A stretch of 22,837 bases of DNA from JAEUJM01 sp044221555 (GCA_044221555.1 JBGAOY010000039.1:1-22837), one strand, 5' to 3'; counted from the first letter of the stretch, positions 6,324 to 13,909 are shown. The notes: a model not told the origin generated them from the letters alone. Translations and numbers: made by a program.

Positions 6324-7253
6324 ATGGAGCACTCCCGAGACGAGGTGCGGCGTCAGCTGGTGGCCTCCCGCACGGATCACACCGCGGCGATGCGGCCGTG
6401 GCGCGAGGCGCTGATGCGCGTGTTCGCCGGCCGCGAGGACGTGCCGGCCCCGGTCAAGGCCCAGCTGCTCGGGGTGCCCACCCGGCGCGGCTTCCTCAAG
6501 ATCGGCGGGGTGAGCGTCCTCGGCGCCGCGGTGCTGGCTGCGTGCAGTAGCGACGCCGCCGAGGTCGCCGAGAGCGGCGCCGCGTCGAACCTCACCACCA
6601 CCACGGCCGACCCGGCCGCGGCCGACCTCGATCTGCAGCTCCTGCGCACGGCCACGTCGCTCGAGATCCTGGCGGTGAACACGTACCAGACGGCCATCGA
6701 CCAGGAGCTGTTCACCACCGACGACGTGCTCGCCGCGGCCACGTTGTTCCGTGACCAGCACGACGACCACCGTGCTGCCCTCCAGGCCGCCACGGTCGAC
6801 GCGGGCGGCACCGAGTACACCGAGGCCAACACGGTGGTGCAGGACGAGGTCCTCGCCCCCCTCATCGACGCACTCACCGACGAGGACAGCGCGATCGAGC
6901 TGGCGCTCACCGTCGAGACGGCCGCGGCCGAGACCTACGCCTGGGCCACGGGTCAGTTCAGCACCAGCCTGCTGCGCCAGGCCATCATGGGCATCGGCGG
7001 GGTCGAGGGCCGGCACATGGCGGTGCTGCGCGGGTTCCTCGGCGACGATCAGGTGCCGGTGGCGTTCCTGCCCGACGGCGATCGGATCACCGAGGACGCG
7101 TTCGTGCCCAGTGCGGACCCGTCCACGACCGACACCACCGGGAGCAGCGGGGGCGGCGACACCACCACGACCACCGCGGGCGACACCACCACGACCACCG
7201 GGGCCCAGACCACCACCAGCGTGGCCGGCGCCACCACCACCACGGCCGGGTAG
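6324..7253 (+). CDS. Tat-type lipoprotein with ferritin-like domain and Thr-rich tail
   Basis: 309 aa from ATG 6324. The N-terminus has a 52-residue extension, then a Tat-like signal TRRGFLKIGG (53-62) that also ends in a lipobox (LAAC, C74), so this is predicted to be a Tat lipoprotein. The ferritin-like core (about 105-245) keeps candidate ligands E114 (SLEILAVNTY), the D/H-rich DQHDDH (144-149), E199/E203 (VETAAAETY) and E228-x2-H231 (VEGRHMAV). The last 45 residues are almost all Thr, Gly, Ser and Ala, a low-complexity stalk that may be glycosylated or cross the wall. It is a diverged partner of the upstream ferritin-like protein and probably shares its transcript, 50 nt apart. Confidence 0.85.
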   Translation: MEHSRDEVRRQLVASRTDHTAAMRPWREALMRVFAGREDVPAPVKAQLLGVPTRRGFLKIGGVSVLGAAVLAACSSDAAEVAESGAASNLTTTTADPAAADLDLQLLRTATSLEILAVNTYQTAIDQELFTTDDVLAAATLFRDQHDDHRAALQAATVDAGGTEYTEANTVVQDEVLAPLIDALTDEDSAIELALTVETAAAETYAWATGQFSTSLLRQAIMGIGGVEGRHMAVLRGFLGDDQVPVAFLPDGDRITEDAFVPSADPSTTDTTGSSGGGDTTTTTAGDTTTTTGAQTTTSVAGATTTTAG

Positions 7254-7284
7254 GGCCGTCGCGGGTGCGCCGTCGCCCCGGTGG

Positions 7285-8151
7285 CTACGTGCCCAGGAAC
7301 TCGACGATGCGCCGATTGACGGCCTCGGGGTCCTCGAGGTGCAGGAAGTGGCCGAGGCCCGCCAGGACCTCGAAGCGGCTGCCCTCCCGGTCGAACGCCG
7401 GCGCCGCCGTGCGGGCGACCTCGACGCCGATGCACCCGTCGTCCTCGCCGTGCAGGTACAGCGTGGGCTGCGGTGGGGCCTGGCCACAGGCCGCCTGTTC
7501 CGCGGCCAGGGCGGGTGACCGGTGCCCGGTGCCCACCGTGGCCCGGTAGATGCCGAGCGCGGCGGTGAGGTTCTCGGCGCCCCTGAGCGACTCCTTCACG
7601 AGGGTGGTGTCGGCGGCGGCGTCGTACCCGGGCGACCAGTCGCGCCAGAGTCCGTCGACGAAGGCCATGTCATCGGCGGCCACGGCCATCTCGGCGAGGG
7701 GATGGACGACGAAGAACATGTACCACGATCGCTTGAGTTGGCCGAAGGTGAGCATCGACGTGCCGGTGGCATCGGTGGGGGGCACGGCCAGGGTCACGAC
7801 GCGTCGCCACCGGTCCGGCGCGCGACCCGAGGCGCCGTAGGCGGCCACCGCACCCCAGTCGTGGCCGATGATCACCGCGTCGCGGTCGCCGCCGAGAGCC
7901 TCGTGCAGGGCGTTCGCGTCGGCGGCGAGCGCCCCGGACTGGTGGACGCCGTCGGCGGGCACCGCGCTGGGTGCGTAGCCCCGGTTGAACGGCGCCACCG
8001 CGTGGAAGCCGGCGTCGGCCAGCCGGGGCAGGAGGTGGCGCCAGGTCCACGCGGTGTCGGGGAACCCGTGCAGGCAGAGGGCGAGTGGTCCCTCGCCGGC
8101 CTCGAGGTACGCGATGTCGAGGCCGCGGGCGGTGACGGTTCGATGGTCCAC
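7285..8151 (-). CDS. Alpha/beta hydrolase, epoxide hydrolase-like
   Basis: 288 aa from GTG at 8151. The oxyanion-hole motif HGFP (28-31), nucleophile elbow GHDWGA with D98, acid region GEDDG (D237/D238) and GLGHFLHLEDP (H268) make a full Asp-Asp-His triad. An Asp nucleophile rather than Ser points to epoxide hydrolases or haloalkane dehalogenases. The cap has SWYMFF (Y144) and GIYRA (Y202), consistent with the paired tyrosines of epoxide hydrolases. The substrate is unknown. The gene converges on the ferritin-like lipoprotein, with only about 30 nt between the stops, and is divergent from the MBL gene. Confidence 0.88.
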   Translation of the reverse strand: MDHRTVTARGLDIAYLEAGEGPLALCLHGFPDTAWTWRHLLPRLADAGFHAVAPFNRGYAPSAVPADGVHQSGALAADANALHEALGGDRDAVIIGHDWGAVAAYGASGRAPDRWRRVVTLAVPPTDATGTSMLTFGQLKRSWYMFFVVHPLAEMAVAADDMAFVDGLWRDWSPGYDAAADTTLVKESLRGAENLTAALGIYRATVGTGHRSPALAAEQAACGQAPPQPTLYLHGEDDGCIGVEVARTAAPAFDREGSRFEVLAGLGHFLHLEDPEAVNRRIVEFLGT

Positions 8152-8157
8152 CGCGGG

Positions 8158-8163
8158 AGTATG
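8158..8163 (-). promoter_or_regulatory. Candidate -10 box for the alpha/beta hydrolase, leaderless spacing
   Basis: On the minus strand CATACT ends 6 nt before the GTG at 8151. A transcript starting at the usual distance would begin at or next to the start codon. No Shine-Dalgarno is seen, which agrees with leaderless translation. Confidence 0.4.
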
Positions 8164-8199
8164 GCCCGGGCGTGGAGCCCGCGGGCCGCTCGACCTCGT

Positions 8200-8223
8200 T
8201 AGGCTTGCGTCAGAAAAGGGGGG
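8200..8223 (+). promoter_or_regulatory. Candidate -10 box and Shine-Dalgarno deciding the MBL start
   Basis: TAGGCT (8200-8205) resembles a -10 box and would start transcription near 8212. It is followed at once by a strong purine run, AAAAGGGGGG (8214-8223). The codon at the right distance, 5 nt later, is CTG 8229. The in-frame GTG 8172 and TTG 8205 lie upstream of the predicted transcript start. Confidence 0.45.
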
Positions 8224-8228
8224 AACCG

Positions 8229-9089
8229 CTGCTCAACGTCACGTTCTTCGGGGTCCGGGGATCCACGCCCTGCCCGTGCGCCGCCAACCAGCGCTACGGC
8301 GGCAACACCGCCTGCGTCGTGCTCGAGGCGCCCGGGGCCGACCCCATCGTGCTCGACCTGGGCACGGGCCTCCGGTTCTGGGGAGAGTCCCTCGACCCCG
8401 AGATCCCGTTCCGCGGCTCGGCGCTCATCACCCACCTCCACTGGGACCACGTGCAGGGCCTGCCGTTCTTCGCCCCGTTGCACCGGCCCGGCGCCCGCCT
8501 CGACATCTACGGGCCCTCCCAGCCGGGGCTCGACCTCGAGGGTGCCTTCGCCACCTTCATGTGCCCGCCGTACTTCCCGGTGGGCATCGCCGATCTCGGG
8601 GGCGACGTCACCTTCCACGACGTGGTCGACACCGACCTGGTGATCGGCGACGCCAAGGTGCGGGTGCGCGAGGTGCCCCACGTGGGCCTCACCAACGGCT
8701 ATCGCGTGGACTGGGACGGTGTCAGCGTCGCCTACGTCAGCGACCACCAGCAGCCCCTCGACGGCGGGTTCGCGGTCGCCGACTCGGTGCTCGAGCTGTG
8801 CGACGGTGTCGACCTCCTCATCCACGACGCGCAGTACACGCGCGAGGAGTTCACCGAGAAGGCCCATTGGGGGCACTGCACGATCGACTACGCGGTCCAC
8901 GTGGCCCGCGAGGCCGGGGCCCGCCGCCTGATGCTGTTCCACCACGACCCGACCCACGACGACGGGGCGCTCGACGCGCTGGTCGCCTACGCCCGGCGGC
9001 TGGCCGACGACGCCGGCGTGGCCGAGGTCGTGTGCGCCAGCGAGGGGCTCACCGTGTCGTTGGGCTCGTCGGTCCCTGTCGCTCACTAA
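8229..9089 (+). CDS. MBL-fold metallo-hydrolase, likely with CTG start
   Basis: 286 aa from CTG 8229; the frame can be extended to TTG 8205 or GTG 8172. The start of homologous proteins (VTFFGVRGSTPCP) begins three residues later, which supports the short form. Metallo-beta-lactamase motifs are present: HLHWDH (69-74), H151 (VPHVG), D172 (YVSDHQ) and a late His region FHHDPTHDD (about 238-245). RYGGNTACV and HDAQYT are typical of the group related to phosphodiesterases such as PhnP and class II cyclic-nucleotide phosphodiesterases. It probably cleaves a phosphodiester or thioester in the cytoplasm. It is followed by the flavin reductase-like gene after 30 nt. Confidence 0.82.
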   Translation: MLNVTFFGVRGSTPCPCAANQRYGGNTACVVLEAPGADPIVLDLGTGLRFWGESLDPEIPFRGSALITHLHWDHVQGLPFFAPLHRPGARLDIYGPSQPGLDLEGAFATFMCPPYFPVGIADLGGDVTFHDVVDTDLVIGDAKVRVREVPHVGLTNGYRVDWDGVSVAYVSDHQQPLDGGFAVADSVLELCDGVDLLIHDAQYTREEFTEKAHWGHCTIDYAVHVAREAGARRLMLFHHDPTHDDGALDALVAYARRLADDAGVAEVVCASEGLTVSLGSSVPVAH

Positions 9090-9092
9090 GGT
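9087..9092 (+). promoter_or_regulatory. Candidate -10 box and small hairpin before the flavin reductase-like gene
   Basis: TAAGGT overlaps the end of the MBL gene. A small hairpin CTCGGC-GAC-GCCGAG (9093-9107) follows, and its 3' arm overlaps the AGAGGAG Shine-Dalgarno (9106-9112). The gene may have its own promoter and partly sequestered ribosome binding. Confidence 0.35.
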
Positions 9093-9119
9093 CTCGGCGA
9101 CGCCGAGAGGAGCCCACGA

Positions 9120-9623
9120 GTGAGCAATCCCACCAGCCCGGACGCCGGCGGCATCGATGCCGCGCACTACCGCAACGTCCTCGGCCACTTCCCCACGGGG
9201 GTCACGGTGATCACGGGCATGAGCGACGCCACGCCCGTGGGCATGGCCATCGGGTCGTTCTCGTCCGTGTCGCTCGATCCTCCGCTCGTGCTGTTCTGCC
9301 CGCAGAAGTCGTCGTCGAGCTGGCCGTTGATCGAGGCGTCCGGCGGGTTCTGCGCCAACATCCTCACGTCCGAGCAGGAGGACGTCTGCCGGGTGATGGC
9401 CAGCCGGTCCGAGGACAAGTTCGCCGGCATCGGATGGCGGGCAGGGGCATCAGGGTCGCCGGTGCTGGCCGACGTCCTCGGTTTCATCGACTGCTCGATC
9501 GAGCGGGTGCATGACGAGGGGGACCACTTCGTGGTGATCGGTCGGGTGCTCGAGCTCGACGCCGCCAACCAGGGGCTGCCGCTGGTGTTCTACCGAGGCG
9601 GCTACGGGCGCTTCGAGGCCTGA
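9120..9623 (+). CDS. Flavin reductase-like (FMN-binding split barrel) protein
   Basis: 167 aa from GTG 9120, 7 nt after AGAGGAG. The HpaC/flavin-reductase pattern is clear: YRNVLGHFPTGVTVIT at the N-terminus, GMAIGSFSSVSLDPPLVLFC (the FMN-binding strand region), then FCANILTSEQ, IGWRAGASGSPVL, and DHFVVIGRVLELD near the end. Such proteins use NAD(P)H to reduce FMN or FAD for a partner monooxygenase, or act as small flavin oxidoreductases. No monooxygenase lies next to it, so the partner is unknown. It is followed after 9 nt by the gamma carbonic anhydrase-like gene. Confidence 0.88.
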   Translation: MSNPTSPDAGGIDAAHYRNVLGHFPTGVTVITGMSDATPVGMAIGSFSSVSLDPPLVLFCPQKSSSSWPLIEASGGFCANILTSEQEDVCRVMASRSEDKFAGIGWRAGASGSPVLADVLGFIDCSIERVHDEGDHFVVIGRVLELDAANQGLPLVFYRGGYGRFEA

Positions 9624-9632
9624 TCGACCGCG

Positions 9633-10154
9633 GTGCCCGTCTACGCGCTGGGCGCCGCCGTGCCCGACATCCACCCCGACGCCTACGTCCATCCCGATGC
9701 GGTCGTCATCGGCCTCGTGCGGATCGGTGCCGACGCGTCGGTGTGGCCCACCGCGGTGCTGCGGGGCGACGACGGCCACATCGTCGTGGGCGCCCGCACC
9801 TCGGTGCAGGACGGCACCGTCGTGCACGCCACGGGCGCTCACGACACGGTGATCGGGGCGGAGTGCGTCGTGGGCCACAACGCCCATCTCGAGGGATGCA
9901 TCGTCGAGGACTGCTGCCTGGTCGGATCGGGCTCGGTCGTGCTGCACCGGGCGATCGTGCGCACGGGGGCGCTCGTCGGCGCCAACGCGGTCGTGGCCAA
10001 CGACATGGAGGTGCCGAGCGCGGCGATGGCGCTCGGTGTGCCGGCCAAGCTGCGGCTCGACGCGGTGGCGCCCGGCTCGTTCGCCGACGCCGTCGACCTC
10101 TACGTGGAGCGTGCCCGCCGCTACCGCGACGAGCTGCGCCGGGTCGACCCGTAG
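9633..10154 (+). CDS. Gamma carbonic anhydrase-like (left-handed beta-helix) protein
   Basis: 173 aa from GTG 9633, without a clear Shine-Dalgarno, so translation may be coupled to the preceding gene. Hexapeptide repeats run through residues 20-135 (for example VIGLVRIGADASVWPTAVLRGD) and the C-terminus is helical. Gamma-class enzymes form trimers with zinc between subunits. The first ligand fits H65 (VVHATGAH) and the second H82 (GHNAHLEGC). The residue five after H82, normally the third His, is Glu87, while an extra His sits at 85. It may use H85 instead, or be a non-catalytic relative. It is 50-60 residues shorter than full acetyltransferases of the same fold. Confidence 0.85.
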   Translation: MPVYALGAAVPDIHPDAYVHPDAVVIGLVRIGADASVWPTAVLRGDDGHIVVGARTSVQDGTVVHATGAHDTVIGAECVVGHNAHLEGCIVEDCCLVGSGSVVLHRAIVRTGALVGANAVVANDMEVPSAAMALGVPAKLRLDAVAPGSFADAVDLYVERARRYRDELRRVDP

Positions 10155-10171
10155 CGCCGACCTCGTACATT
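10144..10171 (+). promoter_or_regulatory. Candidate promoter for the ABC transporter pair
   Basis: TCGACC (10144-10149) and TACATT (10166-10171) with a 16-nt spacer sit at the end of the preceding gene and in the gap. A start 7 nt after the -10 falls on the GTG at 10178, the first codon of a short ORF. Confidence 0.45.
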
Positions 10172-10177
10172 GGGTGG

Positions 10178-10210
10178 GTGAACGCCCGCTCGACCGAAAC
10201 ACGCGGTTGA
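10178..10210 (+). CDS. Possible leaderless 10-aa leader peptide
   Basis: GTG to TGA encodes MNARSTETRG. The start codon falls exactly where transcription from TACATT would begin, and the TGA overlaps the ATG of a second mini-ORF (TGATG). There is no independent evidence that it is translated. If it is, it would bring ribosomes toward the ABC genes. Confidence 0.3.
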   Translation: MNARSTETRG

Positions 10211-10248
10211 TGGAGGGGTGGCGGCCGTCGGCCGGCGCCCGGCGCTGA
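10210..10248 (+). CDS. Possible 12-aa coupling mini-ORF before the ABC gene
   Basis: ATG to TGA encodes MEGWRPSAGARR. It begins in the stop of the 10-aa ORF and ends directly at the GTG of the ABC gene (TGAGTG). The ABC gene has no good Shine-Dalgarno of its own, so reinitiation after this stop is a plausible role. Confidence 0.3.
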   Translation: MEGWRPSAGARR

Positions 10249-12090
10249 GTGGCGACGGAGCGCTCACCCGGGGCGCGTCTGATCCTGTCGCTGCTGCGTC
10301 GCCAGTGGAAGGGCGTGGCCGCCGGCGTGGCGGTGGGCCTGGCGTGGACCGCGGCCAAGGTGAGCGTCCCGCTGCTGGTGAAGGTGGCGATCGACCGGGG
10401 CATCGACCCCTACGACGGGGCGGCGTTGCTCCGGTGGACGATGGCGATCCTCCTCGTCGGTCTGGTCGCGGCCACGTTCACCGGGATGCGGCGCTACCTC
10501 GCCTTCCGCGAGAGCCGGTGGGCCGAGACCGACCTGCGTGACCGGCTGTTCGCCCACCTCCAGCGGCTGCACTTCTCCTTCCACGACGAGTCCCAGACCG
10601 GCGAGCTGATGAGTCGCGCCAACACGGACCTGCAGCAGATCCAGCAGCTGGTCGTGTTGATCCCACTCACCATGTCCAACCTGCTCACGGTCGTGGCGGT
10701 GACGGTGATCCTGGTGGTGATAGACCCCGTGCTCGCGGTGCTGTCGTTGGCGGGGCTGCCGTTCGTGAACGTGTTGGCCAAGCGCTTCTCGACCCGGTTG
10801 CAGGGCCCCGTCATGGGCATCCAGCGCGAGTCGGCCGAGTTGGCCAGCGTGGTCGAGGAGACCGTCTCGGGCATCCGGGTGGTGAAGGGCTTCGGGGCCG
10901 AGCCCGTGCAGGCCGACCGGCTGCGGGTGGAGGCCGACGGGGTCTACGACCAGTCGATGGCCGCCGCCCGCATCCGGGCCACCTACCTGCCGGCGCTCGA
11001 CCTGCTCCCCAACATCGGGTTGATCGCCGTGCTCGGCTACGGCGGCCACCAGGTGCTGACCGGCGGGCTCAGCCTCGGCTCGCTGGTGGCCTTCAACGTC
11101 TACGTCGTGCTGCTGATCTGGCCGTTGAGGATGCTGGGGATGATCGTGGCCCAGTGGCAGCGGTCGGTGGCCAGCGCCGAGCGCGTGCACGAGGTGCTCG
11201 ACACCACCCCGGTGATCGTCGATCACCCGTCGGGGGCGGGGTTGCCGGAGCGGGCCACGCCCGACGCCCCCGTGGGCGAGGTGCGCTTCGAGGGCGTCCG
11301 GTTCGCCTACTCGCCGGGCGGTCCCCCCGTTCTGCACGGCTTCGACCTCGTGGTGCCGGCGGGCGAGTCGGTGGCCGTGGTGGGCGCCACCGGGTCGGGC
11401 AAGACCACCATCGCCCGCCTCCTGCCCCGCTTCTACGACGTGGACGCCGGCCGGGTCCTCATCGACGGTGTCGATGTCACCACCTTGGCGCTGCGCTCCC
11501 TCCGGCGGGCCGTCGGCATCGTGTTCGAGGACACGTTCCTGTTCAGCGACAGCGTGGCGGGCAACATCGCGTTCGCCGACCCGGGCGCGTCGGTGGACAG
11601 CATCGAGCGGGCCGCCCGGCTGGCCGGCGCCCACGAGTTCATCGAGCAGCTGCCCGACGGCTACGCCACCGAGATCGGCGAGCGGGGGTTCTCGCTGTCG
11701 GGGGGCCAACGCCAACGCATCGCCATCGCCCGGGCCATCCTGGCCGATCCCCGGGTGCTGATCCTCGACGACGCCACCTCGTCGGTCGACCCGACCAAGG
11801 AGCACGAGATCCGTGACGCCATGCGGGTGGTGATGGCCGGCCGCACCACCGTGGTGATCGCCCACCGACCGGCCACCATCGCCTTGGCCGACCGCGTGGT
11901 GGTGCTGGCCGAGGGCCGGGTGGTCGCGGACGGCACCCACGATCACCTGCTGGCCACCAGCGACCGCTACCGGGAGATCCTGGCGGCGAGCGGCACGGCC
12001 GCGGAGGCGCTCGGCGAGCAGGTGGCAGGCGAGGGGAGCGAGGGGGGCGAGGGGACGGACCTCACCGCGTCCGGGGTGAGCGGGCCGTGA
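10249..12090 (+). CDS. ABC exporter half-transporter with degenerate catalytic site
   Basis: 613 aa: an N-terminal six-helix exporter domain (about 15-320) and a C-terminal ATPase (about 340-580). In the ATPase, Walker A GATGSGKTT (379-387), signature LSGGQ (483-487) and switch His H539 are normal. Walker B reads LILDDATSS with Asp508 where the catalytic Glu should be, and the Q-loop reads VFEDTFLF with Glu for Gln. This is the pattern of the non-catalytic half of heterodimeric exporters such as TM287/288. GTG 10249 follows an in-frame stop directly. The gene overlaps its partner by GTGA. A Glu/Gly-rich tail (about 588-613) is unusual. The cargo is unknown (drug, lipid or peptide). Confidence 0.92.
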   Translation: MATERSPGARLILSLLRRQWKGVAAGVAVGLAWTAAKVSVPLLVKVAIDRGIDPYDGAALLRWTMAILLVGLVAATFTGMRRYLAFRESRWAETDLRDRLFAHLQRLHFSFHDESQTGELMSRANTDLQQIQQLVVLIPLTMSNLLTVVAVTVILVVIDPVLAVLSLAGLPFVNVLAKRFSTRLQGPVMGIQRESAELASVVEETVSGIRVVKGFGAEPVQADRLRVEADGVYDQSMAAARIRATYLPALDLLPNIGLIAVLGYGGHQVLTGGLSLGSLVAFNVYVVLLIWPLRMLGMIVAQWQRSVASAERVHEVLDTTPVIVDHPSGAGLPERATPDAPVGEVRFEGVRFAYSPGGPPVLHGFDLVVPAGESVAVVGATGSGKTTIARLLPRFYDVDAGRVLIDGVDVTTLALRSLRRAVGIVFEDTFLFSDSVAGNIAFADPGASVDSIERAARLAGAHEFIEQLPDGYATEIGERGFSLSGGQRQRIAIARAILADPRVLILDDATSSVDPTKEHEIRDAMRVVMAGRTTVVIAHRPATIALADRVVVLAEGRVVADGTHDHLLATSDRYREILAASGTAAEALGEQVAGEGSEGGEGTDLTASGVSGP

Positions 12091-13874
12091 TCCACGAGGT
12101 GGGAGTGGACGAGGCCGACCGCCTCGACGCCGACGCAGCCAAGCGGGTGCTGCGGCGGGCGGCCCGGATGCTGCGGCCCTACCGCGGCCAGGTGGTCGGT
12201 GGCTCGTTGCTGCTGGTGGTGTGGACCCTCACCACGCTGGCCGGCCCGCTGCTCGTGCGCTACGGCATCGATCAGGGCATCACTGCGGACGACCCGGCCG
12301 CCCTGAACGCCGCGGTGGTCGCCTACGTCGTCGTGGCGGTGATCGCCTACGTCGTCTACCGGAGCCAGGTGCGGGTGATCAGCCGCGTGGGGGAGTCGTT
12401 CCTGCGCGACATCAGGCTGCGGGTGTTCGACAAGCTCCAGCGCCTCTCGATGCCGTTCTACGACCGTGAGAAGGCCGGCGTGGTGGTGTCCCGCATGACC
12501 TCCGACGTCGACTCGATGGCCGAGTTGGTGCAGATGGGGCTGCTGCAGTTCGTCAGCAACGTGTTGCTCCTGGTCCTGTCGGTGGTCGTGCTCGCCCTGG
12601 TGTCGTGGCAGCTCTCCCTGGTGTGCCTGATCGCGCTGCCGTTCGTGGTGCTGGCGAGCGTCAAGTTCCAGCGCGACTCGAACGAGGCCTACCTGGTCGT
12701 GCGCGATCAGATCGGCGGCACCCTGTCGAACCTCCAGGAGTCGATCGCCGGCGTCCGGGTGATCCAGGCGTTCGGGCGCGAGGGCACCGAGAGCCGCCGC
12801 TTCGCCGAGCGGAACCGGGTGCTCTACGACGCCCACATGGCGTCGGTGAAGGTGCAGGCGTGGTACCTGCCGGTGATCGAGTTGGCCGGCATCGGCACCA
12901 CGGCGGCGGTGGTGGGCATCGGCGGCTGGCTGGTCAGCCAGGGCACGGTCACCATCGGCACGGTCACCTTCTTCGTCCTCACCCTCTCGAACCTCTTCGA
13001 GCCGGTGCAGCAGCTGAGCCAGCTGTTCAACACCGTCCAGTCGGCCGGGGCGGGCCTGCAGAAGGTGTTCCAGGTGCTCGACACGCCGGTGGACGTCGCC
13101 GAGCGACCGGGTGCGGTCGATCTCCACATGGACGGCGACCTGGTGGTGGAGGGGGTGTCGTTCGCCTACGGCGACGGTCCGCCGGTGCTGCGCGACGTCG
13201 ACCTCACGATCGCGGCGGGCGAGCGACTGGCGCTCGTCGGCCCGACGGGCGCGGGCAAGTCGACGCTGGCCAAGCTGGCGTCACGCCTCTACGACCCGGT
13301 GGAGGGCCGCGTCACCTTCGGCGGGGTCGACCTGCGTGACGCCACGCTGTCCTCGCTGCGCGAACGGATCGTGGTGGTGCCCCAGGAGGGGTTCCTCTTC
13401 GCCGGCTCCATCCGTGACAACGTGCGCATCGGCCGGCGCCACGCCACCGACGCCGAGGTGGAGACCGCCCTCGGGGTCATCGGCGCCCTCGACCGGTTCT
13501 CGGCCCTGCCCGAGGGGCTCGACACCGAGGTGCGCGAGCGGGGCTCGCGCCTGTCCGCGGGCGAGAAGCAACTGGTGTCGCTGGCCCGGGCGGCGCTCGC
13601 CGATCCGAGTGTGCTCGTCCTCGACGAGGCCACCTCCAGCCTCGATCCCGGCACCGAGGCGCTGGTCGAGGCGGCGATGGACCGGCTCATGGAGGGTCGC
13701 ACCGTCGTGGTGATCGCCCACCGCCTGTCCACCGCCGAGCGGGCCGATCGGGTGGGGGTCGTCGATGCCGGCGGTCTGGCCGAGTTGGGCACCCACGACG
13801 ACCTGGTGGCCGACGAGGGCCGCTACGCCGCCCTGTTCGACACGTGGTCCGGGGGGTCGACCGCGGCGGTGTGA
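12087..13874 (+). CDS. ABC exporter half-transporter with canonical catalytic Glu
   Basis: 595 aa with the same domain order as its neighbour: membrane domain about 30-330, ATPase about 350-585. Walker A GPTGAGKST (385-393), Q-loop VVPQEGFLF, Walker B VLVLDEATSS with E514, and H-loop VIAHRLST are all canonical. The signature is LSAGE (489-493) rather than LSGGQ. The upstream subunit supplies LSGGQ but lacks the Glu. The two would therefore make one consensus ATP site and one degenerate site in a heterodimer. The start GTG 12087 overlaps the previous stop by 4 nt, so the subunits are probably translated in equal amounts. Confidence 0.93.
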   Translation: MIHEVGVDEADRLDADAAKRVLRRAARMLRPYRGQVVGGSLLLVVWTLTTLAGPLLVRYGIDQGITADDPAALNAAVVAYVVVAVIAYVVYRSQVRVISRVGESFLRDIRLRVFDKLQRLSMPFYDREKAGVVVSRMTSDVDSMAELVQMGLLQFVSNVLLLVLSVVVLALVSWQLSLVCLIALPFVVLASVKFQRDSNEAYLVVRDQIGGTLSNLQESIAGVRVIQAFGREGTESRRFAERNRVLYDAHMASVKVQAWYLPVIELAGIGTTAAVVGIGGWLVSQGTVTIGTVTFFVLTLSNLFEPVQQLSQLFNTVQSAGAGLQKVFQVLDTPVDVAERPGAVDLHMDGDLVVEGVSFAYGDGPPVLRDVDLTIAAGERLALVGPTGAGKSTLAKLASRLYDPVEGRVTFGGVDLRDATLSSLRERIVVVPQEGFLFAGSIRDNVRIGRRHATDAEVETALGVIGALDRFSALPEGLDTEVRERGSRLSAGEKQLVSLARAALADPSVLVLDEATSSLDPGTEALVEAAMDRLMEGRTVVVIAHRLSTAERADRVGVVDAGGLAELGTHDDLVADEGRYAALFDTWSGGSTAAV

Positions 13875-13909
13875 AGGCGCGACGCCCACGGCCCCGAGTG
13901 GCAGGACGA

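Noticed and set aside
7100..7250. Thr-codon-rich stretch at the end of the second ferritin-like gene as a DNA repeat or mobile-element end.
   Set aside because: It is an in-frame low-complexity protein tail with no fixed repeat unit.
10264..11946. A minus-strand frame of 560 codons opposite the first ABC gene.
   Set aside because: It is a His/Gln/Gly-rich shadow; the plus strand has Walker A, signature and H-loop in frame.
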